Source: Hymenobacter pini
GTDB taxonomy: Bacteria; Bacteroidota; Bacteroidia; Cytophagales; Hymenobacteraceae
Reading direction: 5' to 3'
NCBI RefSeq assembly: GCF_020421205.1
Contig: NZ_JAIZZH010000001.1
Coordinates: 372,001 to 436,000, forward strand
DNA length: 64,000 nt
Part shown: positions 52,984 through 61,656 of the stretch, piece after piece
Numbering within the stretch: the first letter of the stretch is position 1
Layout: the number at the start of each line of letters is the position of its first letter
Made by a program: the position numbers and the translations under genes
The notes under the pieces: generated by a model
What the model saw: the letters and a program-made list of their open reading frames with translations, nothing else
Database searches by the model: none
Told to the model about the DNA's origin: nothing

Positions 52984-55278
52984 ATGGCGTTTGACTTAGA
53001 AATGATCAAGGCCGTGTACGATGGCATGGGCTCCCGCATTGAAGCCGCCCGTACCGCCGTTGGCCGCCCGCTTACCCTGACTGAAAAAATCCTGTACGCT
53101 CACCTGTACGGCGGCTCTGTTTCGCAGGCGTATGAGCGGGGCGTTTCCTACGTCGATTTCGCTCCGGACCGCGTAGCCATGCAGGACGCCACGGCCCAGA
53201 TGGCGCTGTTGCAGTTCATGCAGGCCGGCAAGGCTAAAGTTGCCGTTCCCAGCACCGTACACTGTGACCACCTGATTCAGGCCGAGCGGGGTGCCGACCA
53301 GGATTTGGCCGTAGCCAACTCCGAAAATAAGGAGGTGTATGACTTCCTAGCCTCGGTTTCCAATAAATACGGCATCGGCTTCTGGAAGCCCGGCGCTGGT
53401 ATCATTCACCAGGTGGTACTCGAGAACTACGCCTTCCCCGGCGGTATGATGATCGGCACCGACTCGCACACGCCCAACGCTGGCGGCCTCGGCATGATTG
53501 CCATTGGCGTAGGCGGGGCCGATGCCGTAGACGTAATGTCGGGCATGGCCTGGGAGTTGAAGTTCCCGAAAGTGATTGGCGTGAAGCTGACCGGCAAAAT
53601 GAACGGCTGGACTTCGGCCAAGGACGTAATCCTGCGCGTGGCGGGTATCCTGACCGTGAAAGGCGGTACCGGTGCCATCGTGGAATACTTCGGCGAAGGT
53701 GCCAACTCGTTGTCGGCTACCGGCAAAGGCACCATCTGCAACATGGGCGCTGAAATTGGGGCTACCACCTCGGTGTTCAGCTACGATGAGAAGATGGGCG
53801 ACTACCTGCGAGGCACTAACCGCGCCGAAATTGCCGACATGGCTGCTGGCGTGGCCCAGCACCTGCGCGCCGACGATGAGGTGTACGCCAACCCCGAGGC
53901 TTTCTACGACCAGCTCATCGAAATCGACCTGAGCACCCTGGAGCCCTACGTGAACGGTCCGTTCACGCCGGACGCTGCCTGGCCGATTTCGCAGTTTGCT
54001 GCGGCCGTGAAGGAGCACAACTGGCCCGCCAAACTGGAAGTAGGCCTGATTGGCTCGTGCACCAACTCCTCGTACGAAGACATCACCCGCGCCGCCAGCA
54101 TTGCCAAGCAAGCTGCCGACAAAGGCCTGACGGTACAGGCTGAGTACACCGTAACGCCTGGCTCGGAGCTGGTGCGCTACACCGTGGAGCGCGACGGCCT
54201 GCTCGACACTTTCGCCCAAATGGGTGGCGTGGTGCTGGCTAATGCCTGCGGTCCGTGCATCGGGCAGTGGGCCCGCCACATGGACGACATGAAGCGGCCG
54301 AACTCCATCATCACCTCGTTCAACCGCAACTTCGCCAAGCGCAACGACGGCAACCCGAACACCCACGCTTTCGTGGCTTCGCCCGAAATCGTGACGGCCT
54401 TCGCCATTGCCGGCGACCTGACCTTCAACCCCCTCACCGATACCCTCACCGGCCGCAACGGGGAGCAGGTGAAGCTCGACGAGCCCCAGGGCATTGAGCT
54501 GCCCCCCCGCGGTTTCGCCGTGGAGGATGCCGGCTACCAGGCTCCCGCCGCCGATGGCTCGGGCGTGCAGGTGCTCGTAGACCCCGCTTCCGACCGTCTG
54601 CAGCTGCTGGAAGGCTTTAAGCCGTGGGAAGGCACCGACCTGAAAGGTCTGCGTCTGCTGATTAAGGCCCAAGGCAAGTGCACCACCGACCACATTTCGA
54701 TGGCCGGCCCCTGGCTGAAATACCGCGGCCACCTGGATAACATCTCCAACAACATGCTCATCGGGGCTATCAACGCCTTCAACGGCGAGGCTAACTCGGT
54801 GAAGGATGAGCTGACTTCGGGCACTCCCTACGGTCCCGTGCCGCAGGTTGCCCGTAACTACAAAGCCCAGGGCATCGGCTCGGTGGTAGTAGGCGACGAG
54901 AACTACGGTGAAGGCTCCTCGCGGGAGCACGCCGCCATGGAGCCCCGCCACCTGGGCGTGCGCGCCGTGCTGGTGAAGTCCTTCGCCCGTATCCACGAAA
55001 CCAACTTGAAGAAGCAGGGCATGCTGGCCCTGACCTTCGCCAACAAGGCCGACTACGACCTGATTGAGGAGGACGACACCATCGACATCCTCGGCCTGAC
55101 CACGTTTGCCCCCGGCCAGCCCCTGCAGGTGCGCCTGCACCACGCCGACGGCGACACGGACCTCATTACGGTGAATCACACCTACAACGAGGGCCAGATT
55201 GAGTGGTTCAAAGCCGGCTCGGCCCTGAACCTGATCCGTCTGAAAGAATCGGGCGAAGCTCAACTGTCGCAGAAGTAA
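52984..55278 (+). CDS. acn: Aconitate hydratase, mitochondrial-type
   Basis: 764 residues from ATG 52984. Three [4Fe-4S] ligands: C359 in [11 protein letters not shown]422 and C425 in ACGPCIGQW. Substrate motifs [23 protein letters not shown] and [10 protein letters not shown] (swivel domain) are present. The length and order (N-terminal catalytic domains, C-terminal swivel) match the mitochondrial AcnA-like class and not bacterial AcnB. It isomerises citrate to isocitrate; the sdh operon elsewhere in the window serves the same cycle. A terminator follows at 20 nt. Confidence 0.97.
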   Translation: MAFDLEMIKAVYDGMGSRIEAARTAVGRPLTLTEKILYAHLYGGSVSQAYERGVSYVDFAPDRVAMQDATAQMALLQFMQAGKAKVAVPSTVHCDHLIQAERGADQDLAVANSENKEVYDFLASVSNKYGIGFWKPGAGIIHQVVLENYAFPGGMMIGTDSHTPNAGGLGMIAIGVGGADAVDVMSGMAWELKFPKVIGVKLTGKMNGWTSAKDVILRVAGILTVKGGTGAIVEYFGEGANSLSATGKGTICNMGAEIGATTSVFSYDEKMGDYLRGTNRAEIADMAAGVAQHLRADDEVYANPEAFYDQLIEIDLSTLEPYVNGPFTPDAAWPISQFAAAVKEHNWPAKLEVGLIGSCTNSSYEDITRAASIAKQAADKGLTVQAEYTVTPGSELVRYTVERDGLLDTFAQMGGVVLANACGPCIGQWARHMDDMKRPNSIITSFNRNFAKRNDGNPNTHAFVASPEIVTAFAIAGDLTFNPLTDTLTGRNGEQVKLDEPQGIELPPRGFAVEDAGYQAPAADGSGVQVLVDPASDRLQLLEGFKPWEGTDLKGLRLLIKAQGKCTTDHISMAGPWLKYRGHLDNISNNMLIGAINAFNGEANSVKDELTSGTPYGPVPQVARNYKAQGIGSVVVGDENYGEGSSREHAAMEPRHLGVRAVLVKSFARIHETNLKKQGMLALTFANKADYDLIEEDDTIDILGLTTFAPGQPLQVRLHHADGDTDLITVNHTYNEGQIEWFKAGSALNLIRLKESGEAQLSQK

Positions 55279-55297
55279 TTTCTGAGCAACTGAAGTG

Positions 55298-55341
55298 CAA
55301 CGGCCGCCTTCCCGAATAGGGGAGGCGGCCGTTGTTTTTTT
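55298..55341 (+). terminator. Intrinsic terminator of the aconitase gene
   Basis: 16-nt arms CAACGGCCGCCTTCCC / GGGGAGGCGGCCGTTG with one wobble, 5-nt loop, then T7. Confidence 0.92.
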
Positions 55342-55419
55342 ATCGGACTTGCAACGTTTATCGGCTGTATCGGCTCAACCTACTACCTCACCATATTCAA
55401 TAACACCTAGTAAGCTGCT

Positions 55420-55884
55420 ATGAAACGTACTGTTACTCTTGTTGCTGGCGGCATGCTAGCTGCTCTGTTCACGGGCTGCGTGACCTGCGTAGGCGAAAAT
55501 GAGCCCTGCGTAGATGCCACGCTGCCTACGACCAGTCTGGAAAAAGAATACGGGTGCGGTGACACGCGCCGGCAGCTTAGCGTGAATCTGAATCAGACGT
55601 ACGTCATCATCCGCAACCAAACCGACTTTGATCAGCAGGTGACGGGCAGCTGCCATCCGCAAATTGATTTCACCAAATATGACTTGGTGATTGGCAACAA
55701 AGGCTCAGCTAGCGGCAGCTCGTCCATTGCCTACACCTATGGCCGCAGCTGTGAAACTGGGCAGCTGAAGCTACGGGTAAAGTTTACCCAGGGCATGACC
55801 AACGATGCCCCCATCCTGACCTACCACGCACTAGTACCTAAGCTGGCCCCGCAGGAAACCGTGCAGGTTGATGTAGAAATGTAG
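55420..55884 (+). CDS. Hypothetical lipoprotein with paired cysteines
   Basis: 154 residues from ATG 55420. Lipoprotein signal MKRTVTLVAGGMLAALFTGC (C20). The mature part has five more Cys near C23, C30, C46, C78 and C111, and a compact beta-rich core (YVIIRNQTDFDQQVTGSC, then FTKYDLVIGNKGSASGSS). It resembles small single-domain lipoproteins of Bacteroidota with no known role. It has its own terminator downstream. Confidence 0.8.
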   Translation: MKRTVTLVAGGMLAALFTGCVTCVGENEPCVDATLPTTSLEKEYGCGDTRRQLSVNLNQTYVIIRNQTDFDQQVTGSCHPQIDFTKYDLVIGNKGSASGSSSIAYTYGRSCETGQLKLRVKFTQGMTNDAPILTYHALVPKLAPQETVQVDVEM

Positions 55885-55915
55885 CTCTACCGCATCTGGA
55901 AACAAGGTCCGTTAC

Positions 55916-55955
55916 GCAGCCGCCTCTCCTAAAAAAGTAGGGAGGCGGCTGCTTT
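55916..55955 (+). terminator. Hairpin after the hypothetical lipoprotein
   Basis: GCAGCCGCCTCTCCT pairs with AGGGAGGCGGCTGC with a small bulge, loop of A residues, then a short T3 run. It may also act on readthrough from the left. Confidence 0.7.
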
Positions 55956-56027
55956 GCGTTAGGGCCGAAACCTGCGCGATAAAAACCGGAGAAATTGCGA
56001 GGGCAATGGTTCCTACCGGAAGGAATG

Positions 56028-56035
56028 TACCTTTG
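56028..56035 (+). promoter_or_regulatory. -7 element of the TonB receptor gene
   Basis: TACCTTTG, exact consensus, 29 nt before ATG 56065. The -33 box is not clear. Confidence 0.45.
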
Positions 56036-56064
56036 GCTGCCTTTTCTGCCTGGAGTTATCGTGC

Positions 56065-58059
56065 ATGAAGCAACCTGTACTGCTTGTTCTGGCCTGCCTG
56101 TCGGCTCTTTCAGCTGAGGCGCAAACTGCCCAAACCGTTCCCGACACAGCCCGTTCCCTGCCGGAAGTAACGGTAACCTACCGCGCGGGCAGCCGCACCC
56201 CAGTTACTTTCCTGAACCTGAGCGGACGGGAATTGAAAGCCCGCAGTGTGGGCCAGGAACCATCTTTCCTGCTGACGCAGACGCCCGCCGTAACGGCCTA
56301 CTCCGATGCTGGCAGTACCCAGGGCTACGCCTACTTCCGCCTGCGCGGCATCGACCAGACCCGCATCAACAGTACCTTGGATGGCGTGCCGCTGAATGAG
56401 CCGGAAGACCAGGGAGCGTATTTCTCCAACTACCCCGATTTATTTAACTCCCTGAGCAGCGTGCAGCTGCAACGAGGCGTGGGTACCAGCCAGAACGGCG
56501 TGGCCAGCTTCGGCGGGAGTCTGCAGCTGACGTCGGTAAGTCTATTGGACTCGGCCCGCACAACGCTGGGTGGTGGCTACGGTTCCTACAACAGCTACCG
56601 GCTGTATGCGGAGCACGCCAGTGGGCGGCGCGGACACGGAGCTTTCTACGCCCGGGTGTCGCACCTGCACTCGGATGGGTACAAGATTCGCTCGGCCAAC
56701 ACGTCCAACTCGGTGTACCTGAGTGGAGGACTGTTCTACGAGAAAACTACCTGGAAACTGAGCGTGCTGGCCGGGCAGCAGCGCAACCAGCTGGCTTGGC
56801 TGGGCGTGCCCGATTCGGTAATTCAAGTGAACCGGCGGGCCAATGCCAACGGCCCCGAAAACGACCGGTTCCGGCAGGCCATGGTGCAGCTGCAGAATCA
56901 GTGGCGACTGTCGGGCCGCTCCGAAATCAGCACGAGCATCTACGGCTCGGGTTTGCAGGGCGGCTACGACTTCGACCTGAACGCATTTCTGGGGCTGCCC
57001 TCCACAGCGGAGCTCTACCGCTACGATTTTCGCTCGGGCTGGCTGGGAGCGTTTAGTGCCTACACCTTGCGGGGGAAGCACTATGCTTGGACCAGCGGCC
57101 TGCACCTGAGCACCTACCGGCGGCGGCACTTGGGCAGTGAGCAAGCGGCCGGGGAGCTATACCGCAATATTGGCTACAAGCGGGAAGGTAGCATGTTCAG
57201 CAAGCTGGAATACCGCCTGGGCCCGCTCACCTTATTTGCCGACGTGCAGGGCCGGGCCGCCACGTTTCGCTACCGGGGCAGCGTGCCGCTACAACCCCAG
57301 CGCTGGCAGTTTCTCAACCCCAAAGCCGGCCTCAGCTACCAACTCACGGAGCACACTACCCTCTATTATAGTCTGGGCCGCACCGGCCGCGAACCAACCC
57401 GCAACGATTTGTTCGGGGGCAACGACGACCTGGCGGCGGACAGCACCGGCCAAGCCCTGCTGTTCAACTCCCGCCCCGAGTACGTAACCGACCACGAGGG
57501 CGGGGTGCGTTATGTGGCTCCGCGCCTGGAGCTAAGCCTGAACGGCTACTACCTGAACTTCCGCGACGAAATTGTGCTCAACGGCAAGCTGGGCCCCAAC
57601 GGTCTGGCCCTTACCAGCAATGTGGAGCGGAGCTACCGCACCGGATTGGAGGCCACTGCGCAGTGGCAGGCTACGCCAAAGCTGCAGCTGGTGCACAACG
57701 CCGCCTTCAACCACAGCCGCATTCGGGAGCAAACTCAGGATTTCCGGCCTATCCTAACGCCCGCCGTGCTGCTCAACCAGGAAGTGAACTACTCAAGCGG
57801 GCCTTGGCTGCTGGGCGTATCGGCGCGCTACCAGAGCCGCTCTTACCTAGATTTTGCCAACTCGGCTACCATTGCTGGCTACGGGCTGCTGAATGCGCGG
57901 GTGCGCTACGCCCGGTCGCGCTGGGAGGCCACGTTGTTTAGCAACAACCTCACCAATAGCCGCTACTTCAACAACGGCTACGTGGAGCCCGATGGTACCC
58001 GCAAGTATTTCGTACAGGCCCCCACCAATGTGTATCTGGATGTGCGGCTGCATTTTTAA
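56065..58059 (+). CDS. TonB-dependent receptor
   Basis: 664 residues from ATG 56065. Signal peptide MKQPVLLVLACLSALSAEAQ, a short stretch (about 30-45, LPEVTVTYR), a plug domain (about 50-170, FRLRGIDQTRINSTLDGVPL, then VQLQRGVGTSQNGVASFGGSL), and a 22-strand-type barrel ending NVYLDVRLHF with a C-terminal Phe. There is no carboxypeptidase-like N-domain or STN domain, so it is a plain transporter. Substrate unknown. The next gene encodes NadR, and the TonB receptor-NadR order suggests a possible link to uptake of an NAD precursor, which is only an inference. Confidence 0.94.
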   Translation: MKQPVLLVLACLSALSAEAQTAQTVPDTARSLPEVTVTYRAGSRTPVTFLNLSGRELKARSVGQEPSFLLTQTPAVTAYSDAGSTQGYAYFRLRGIDQTRINSTLDGVPLNEPEDQGAYFSNYPDLFNSLSSVQLQRGVGTSQNGVASFGGSLQLTSVSLLDSARTTLGGGYGSYNSYRLYAEHASGRRGHGAFYARVSHLHSDGYKIRSANTSNSVYLSGGLFYEKTTWKLSVLAGQQRNQLAWLGVPDSVIQVNRRANANGPENDRFRQAMVQLQNQWRLSGRSEISTSIYGSGLQGGYDFDLNAFLGLPSTAELYRYDFRSGWLGAFSAYTLRGKHYAWTSGLHLSTYRRRHLGSEQAAGELYRNIGYKREGSMFSKLEYRLGPLTLFADVQGRAATFRYRGSVPLQPQRWQFLNPKAGLSYQLTEHTTLYYSLGRTGREPTRNDLFGGNDDLAADSTGQALLFNSRPEYVTDHEGGVRYVAPRLELSLNGYYLNFRDEIVLNGKLGPNGLALTSNVERSYRTGLEATAQWQATPKLQLVHNAAFNHSRIREQTQDFRPILTPAVLLNQEVNYSSGPWLLGVSARYQSRSYLDFANSATIAGYGLLNARVRYARSRWEATLFSNNLTNSRYFNNGYVEPDGTRKYFVQAPTNVYLDVRLHF

Positions 58060-58103
58060 TCGTACCGAAGTGCGCAGTTTGTAGTAGCCGTTTTCCTTGT
58101 TGT

Positions 58104-59096
58104 ATGAAGCACGCGTTGGTATTTGGGAAGTTTCTGCCGTTTCATACCGGGCACGCCGCCCTCATCAATTTTGCCCGCGGCCACAGCACCCGCCTTACCG
58201 TGCTGGTGTGCGCCAGTAACCAGGAAACCGTGCCGGGCGAGGTGCGGGCCACCTGGATACGAGAAACGTATGCTGCCCAGCCCGAAGTAGAGGTGCAGGT
58301 GCTGGAATACCGGGAAGATGAATTAGCGAATACCTCCGAAACCTCCGTCGCCGTGGCTTACGCCTGGGCCGACCGGTTTCGGGAAGTGCTGCCCGACGTG
58401 ACGCTGGTTGTCACCTCCGAACCCTACGGGGCTTTGGTGGCCGCCCGCATGGGTATTGAGCACTTGGATTTCGATGTGTTCCGGGCCCAGGTGCCCGTAT
58501 CAGGGACGGTTGTTCGGGCCGATGTGCGGGCCAGCTGGCACCAGCTACCGGCTAGTGTGCAGCGCTATTACCAGCGTACCGTAGCTATTCTGGGCACCGA
58601 ATCAACGGGTAAAACCACCCTGGCCGAGCAGCTGGCTAAGCATTTCAATGCAGCTTGGGTACCAGAAACCGGGCGCGACTTGATTCCGGATTCCACCTCC
58701 TTCGGGCCCGACGAGCTGCTGGCGGTAGCCAACGAGCACGCGCGGCGCATCACGGAAATCCGAGCTACTGCCAGCCCATTGCTGCTGCTGGATACCGACG
58801 TGCACATTACCCAATCGTATGCCCGGCTGCTGGGGCAGGAGTACCTGGCGCTGCCCCCGGAGATATACCAGCATAACCGCGCCGACCTGTACCTCTACCT
58901 CGCCGCTGATGTGCCGCTGGTGCAGGATGGTACCCGTCTGCCCGAGCCGGAGCGGACCCGGCTGGACGCGCTGCACCGCCAAACCCTGGCCGATTTCAAC
59001 GTGCCCTACCACGAAATAAGCGGCAACTGGACGGAGCGTTGGGAGCAAGCGGTGGCGCTAATTGAGAAGCTGTTCCGGCTGGAGGTGCGGCTATAA
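58104..59096 (+). CDS. nadR: NadR-type NMN adenylyltransferase / ribosylnicotinamide kinase
   Basis: 330 residues from ATG 58104. The N-terminal nucleotidyltransferase domain has FGKFLPFHTGHAALI (HxGH motif) and a VTSEPYG region. From about residue 165 a P-loop kinase domain follows with VAILGTESTGKTTLAEQL and DTDVHITQSYA. The DNA-binding helix-turn-helix of enterobacterial NadR is absent, as in Bacteroidota, so it is a bifunctional salvage enzyme and not a repressor. The last 6 bp overlap a convergent gene. Confidence 0.93.
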   Translation: MKHALVFGKFLPFHTGHAALINFARGHSTRLTVLVCASNQETVPGEVRATWIRETYAAQPEVEVQVLEYREDELANTSETSVAVAYAWADRFREVLPDVTLVVTSEPYGALVAARMGIEHLDFDVFRAQVPVSGTVVRADVRASWHQLPASVQRYYQRTVAILGTESTGKTTLAEQLAKHFNAAWVPETGRDLIPDSTSFGPDELLAVANEHARRITEIRATASPLLLLDTDVHITQSYARLLGQEYLALPPEIYQHNRADLYLYLAADVPLVQDGTRLPEPERTRLDALHRQTLADFNVPYHEISGNWTERWEQAVALIEKLFRLEVRL

Positions 59097-59501
59097 CGTA
59101 GCTACCTGCTCCGTCCGATTCTCGCGGGGGCGCTGCACCAGATAATAATACAGCAGGATAAAAAGGCCCGTCAGGAACGGTACCAGCGCCAAGTGCTTGC
59201 CCGTGATGCCGTGCCACACTACCATGGTGTCAAAGCCCAGAAACTCGCTAATCATCCAGTAGGAGTTGGCCGAAATCCAGAACACAATGGCTAGGTTGTG
59301 GGCCAGTTCGGCTTTAATCTCGCGGGTACGCCACGTAATGAGCAAAGCAATGGTGAGCGTGGGGAAAATCATGCTGATACCTAGTGGCTTCCAGATCATG
59401 CACCAGCCAATATCTTTCAGCAGCCAGAAGAGAATGTGCAGGTTTTCCATGCGCCGGTAAGGGGCTGGAATGCTGTATAGCTGGTCGTCGGGTTGGGGCA
59501 T
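59091..59501 (-). CDS. Small membrane protein, hypothetical
   Basis: 136 residues from ATG 59501; the open frame further upstream crosses the promoter region. Four transmembrane segments can be seen (MIWKPLGISMIFPTLTIALLI, AHNLAIVFWISANSYWMI, LALVPFLTGLFILLYYYLV and a first at LHILFWLLKDIGW). The family is uncharacterised but looks typical of Bacteroidota. A good promoter lies just upstream. It overlaps nadR by 6 bp at the 3' ends. Confidence 0.8.
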   Translation of the reverse strand: MPQPDDQLYSIPAPYRRMENLHILFWLLKDIGWCMIWKPLGISMIFPTLTIALLITWRTREIKAELAHNLAIVFWISANSYWMISEFLGFDTMVVWHGITGKHLALVPFLTGLFILLYYYLVQRPRENRTEQVATL

Positions 59502-59518
59502 GGTGCTGGTAGAAAGCC

Positions 59519-59550
59519 CAAAGTTACGTTTGGGTCTGTTGGGCTCACAA
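59519..59550 (-). promoter_or_regulatory. Promoter of the small membrane protein gene
   Basis: Minus strand: TTG at 59550-59548, 21 nt, TAACTTTG at 59526-59519, then G. It is 18 nt before the start codon. Confidence 0.6.
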
Positions 59551-59631
59551 GGGCCGTGTAGCTGCACTGCTAAGCTTTTTTCGGGCAGTTGCGTATGAGG
59601 GCCAACCGCTGTTGCTGTACCTTGCCCGCTC

Positions 59632-60321
59632 ATGACGATAACCGCCAAAAAAGTTGCCAAAACCGTAGCCTGGACCGGAGCCGGAATAGTAGGAGCCGTG
59701 GCCGCGTATCTGGCGGGGGCTGTGGTGCTGTCGGCCGTGCCGGATGGCGGAGCACCAGCCCCAGTCTCCGAAAATACCGTTGAGGCCTACATCCTCTCCA
59801 ACGGCGTGCACACTGACTTGGTGGTGCCCGTGCGGTCAGCCCAAATCGACTGGACCCAGCTCGTGCCCTACACGGACACGCCAGCCGCCGACAGCTCCAT
59901 GCAGTTTATCGGCTTTGGGTGGGGCGACAAAGGGTTTTACCTCGATACACCCACTTGGGCGGAGCTAAAGCCGAGTACGGCTGTGAAAGCCATGTTCTGG
60001 CTCAGCACAACGGCCATGCACACCACGTTTCATCATCGCCCCACCGTGGGCCCCGACTGCGTGCAGCTGCGCCTAAGCAAGGCCGAGTACGCCCGCCTGA
60101 TTACGTTCATCAGGAACAGCTTTCAGCTGGATGCGCAGGGCCAGCCCCAGCACATTCAGGGCCATAGCTACGGCCAGCACGATGCGTTTTACGAAGCCAA
60201 GCGTACGTATAACCTGTTTTACACCTGCAACACTTGGGCAAATAATGGCCTGAAAGTGGCCGGGCAGAAAGCGGCCCTCTGGACGCCCTTCGACTTCGGA
60301 ATTTTCTGGCACTACCGCTAG
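59632..60321 (+). CDS. TIGR02117/DUF2459 family protein
   Basis: 229 residues from ATG 59632. One N-terminal transmembrane helix (about 12-36), then an exported domain with the motifs of the DUF2459 family: ILSNGVHTDLVVPV, GFGWGDKGFYLDTPTW, HHRPTVGPDCVQLRLS, and FYTCNTWANNGLKVAG before WTPFDFG. The conserved Cys/His set (NGVHTD, TCNTW) suggests a papain-like or NlpC-like hydrolase fold, but no activity is established. Some relatives are called urease-associated proteins; no urease genes are here. Confidence 0.9.
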   Translation: MTITAKKVAKTVAWTGAGIVGAVAAYLAGAVVLSAVPDGGAPAPVSENTVEAYILSNGVHTDLVVPVRSAQIDWTQLVPYTDTPAADSSMQFIGFGWGDKGFYLDTPTWAELKPSTAVKAMFWLSTTAMHTTFHHRPTVGPDCVQLRLSKAEYARLITFIRNSFQLDAQGQPQHIQGHSYGQHDAFYEAKRTYNLFYTCNTWANNGLKVAGQKAALWTPFDFGIFWHYR

Positions 60322-60381
60322 GTAGCCAGCGTAGCGACAACTTTCTTCAACCCCATAATTTCCACTCATCACCACGCACAC

Positions 60382-61086
60382 ATGACGACCTACGAAGAAA
60401 TTTTTGAGAACAACCGCCAATGGGTATCCGCCAAGACTGGCTCCAACGCCGAATTTTTCCGGCAGTTGGCTTCTGACCAGAAGCCGGAATACCTCTACAT
60501 CGGCTGCAGCGACTCGCGGGTGACGGCCGAGGACCTGATGGGGGTAGCCCCTGGCGAGGTGTTTGTGCACCGCAACATTGCCAACCTGGTGAATAACATT
60601 GATCTGAATGCCACCTCGGTAATTGAATATGCCGTGGCTCATTTGGGCGTAAAGCACATTGTGGTATGCGGGCATTACGGCTGCGGCGGCGTAAAAGCGG
60701 CCATGCAATCGAAAGATCTGGGCCTCATGAACCCTTGGCTGCGCAACATTCGTGACGTGTATCGCCTGCACCAGACTGAGCTGGATACCATTGAGGATGT
60801 GGATGCCCGCTACGACCGGCTGGTAGAGCTAAACGTGCAGGAACAGTGCGTGAACGTAATTAAAATGGCTGTGGTGCAGCAGAAATACCTGCAGAATGGC
60901 TACCCCACGGTACACGGCTGGGTGTTTGATTTGAAGACCGGTCTGCTAAAGGATCTGAAGTTGGACTTCGTGGAGATTCTGCACAACATCCAGGAAATTT
61001 ACAACCTCGGCGACGAGCCCATCTTCCAATCCAAGGCGGCCCCGGCGGAGGCCATTGGCAGCGCCAAAGCTGAAACCCAGCGGTAA
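60382..61086 (+). CDS. can: Beta-class carbonic anhydrase
   Basis: 234 residues from ATG 60382. Zinc ligands C42 in GCSDSR (with D44 and R46 as the catalytic dyad), H98 and C101 in CGHYGCGG. FVHRNIANLV is also typical. It interconverts CO2 and bicarbonate, supplying bicarbonate for carboxylases such as acetyl-CoA carboxylase. The 61-nt gap to the upstream gene shows no clear promoter. Confidence 0.96.
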   Translation: MTTYEEIFENNRQWVSAKTGSNAEFFRQLASDQKPEYLYIGCSDSRVTAEDLMGVAPGEVFVHRNIANLVNNIDLNATSVIEYAVAHLGVKHIVVCGHYGCGGVKAAMQSKDLGLMNPWLRNIRDVYRLHQTELDTIEDVDARYDRLVELNVQEQCVNVIKMAVVQQKYLQNGYPTVHGWVFDLKTGLLKDLKLDFVEILHNIQEIYNLGDEPIFQSKAAPAEAIGSAKAETQR

Positions 61087-61106
61087 GGTGCTCCGCTTCT
61101 TTGCAT

Positions 61107-61149
61107 AAAAAAACCGGCTGCTTTCGGGTAGCGCACCGAAAGCAGCCGG
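61107..61149 (-). terminator. Terminator for the minus-strand small gene (bidirectional position)
   Basis: Perfect 14-bp stem CCGGCTGCTTTCGG with its complement, 8-nt loop. An A7 run sits on the left side, so on the minus strand the stem is followed by T7. It lies between can and the convergent small gene. Confidence 0.85.
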
Positions 61150-61174
61150 ATCAAAGAGGTTGGAAAAAATGCGA

Positions 61175-61423
61175 CTAGTTCAGCCACACCTGAGCTATTG
61201 GCTCGAAGCGGTGCTTGGCAAAAGCACCGTAAGGCTGCTCAGCATAAAACCCCAGTACGTGCACCTGCAACTCGCCGGATCTGGCGTGGCGGCGCATCTG
61301 AATGGGATATACCTGGCCAGCCGTCGGCCAATCTCCAATATGGTCAACAGGGCGTCGGGTGGCATCTACGCACCGAGCAAACTGCTGCAGTGGAAGAGGG
61401 ACAGGAAGCTTCGTGTTTGACAT
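61175..61423 (-). CDS. Small hypothetical protein (82 residues)
   Basis: Frame from ATG 61423, which I prefer over an earlier Met at 61492 that lies in AT-rich sequence. The protein ends YGAFAKHRFEPIAQVWLN and contains VDHIGDWPTAGQVYPIQMRR and GELQVHVLGF, a pattern of short beta strands that looks like a real small domain. No family named. A TATCTTTG element is only 3 nt upstream of the start codon, which suggests a leaderless or very short-leader mRNA. Confidence 0.6.
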   Translation of the reverse strand: MSNTKLPVPLPLQQFARCVDATRRPVDHIGDWPTAGQVYPIQMRRHARSGELQVHVLGFYAEQPYGAFAKHRFEPIAQVWLN

Positions 61424-61656
61424 ATCCAAAGATACACATATTACTGCAATTTGGCTAAAAAAATTAGTGTGTAAAATAGCGGGGTTAGACACCTGTAAAC
61501 CATAAATTAGGCTTGTCTAATTCGAAAAATAGAGGCGTATAAAGATACAGGAATAGCTGCTTTGGGTTAAGTAAAATATGTGTTAAGTGAAGATGTCTGC
61601 TAAATGGATTAGGGGGCGAATCAGTTGCTCCTACTTCTGCTGAGGCAATTACCACC
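61424..61656. other. AT-rich intergenic region
   Basis: 233 nt between two minus-strand genes, clearly lower in GC than the rest. It holds TATCTTTG at 61427-61434 (minus strand) and no gene or repeat that I can support. Confidence 0.5.

Noticed and set aside
53347..55263. 638-residue open frame antisense to aconitase
   Set aside because: The aconitase frame has full family motifs and its own promoter and terminator. Long antisense frames are common in GC-rich DNA with strong third-position bias.
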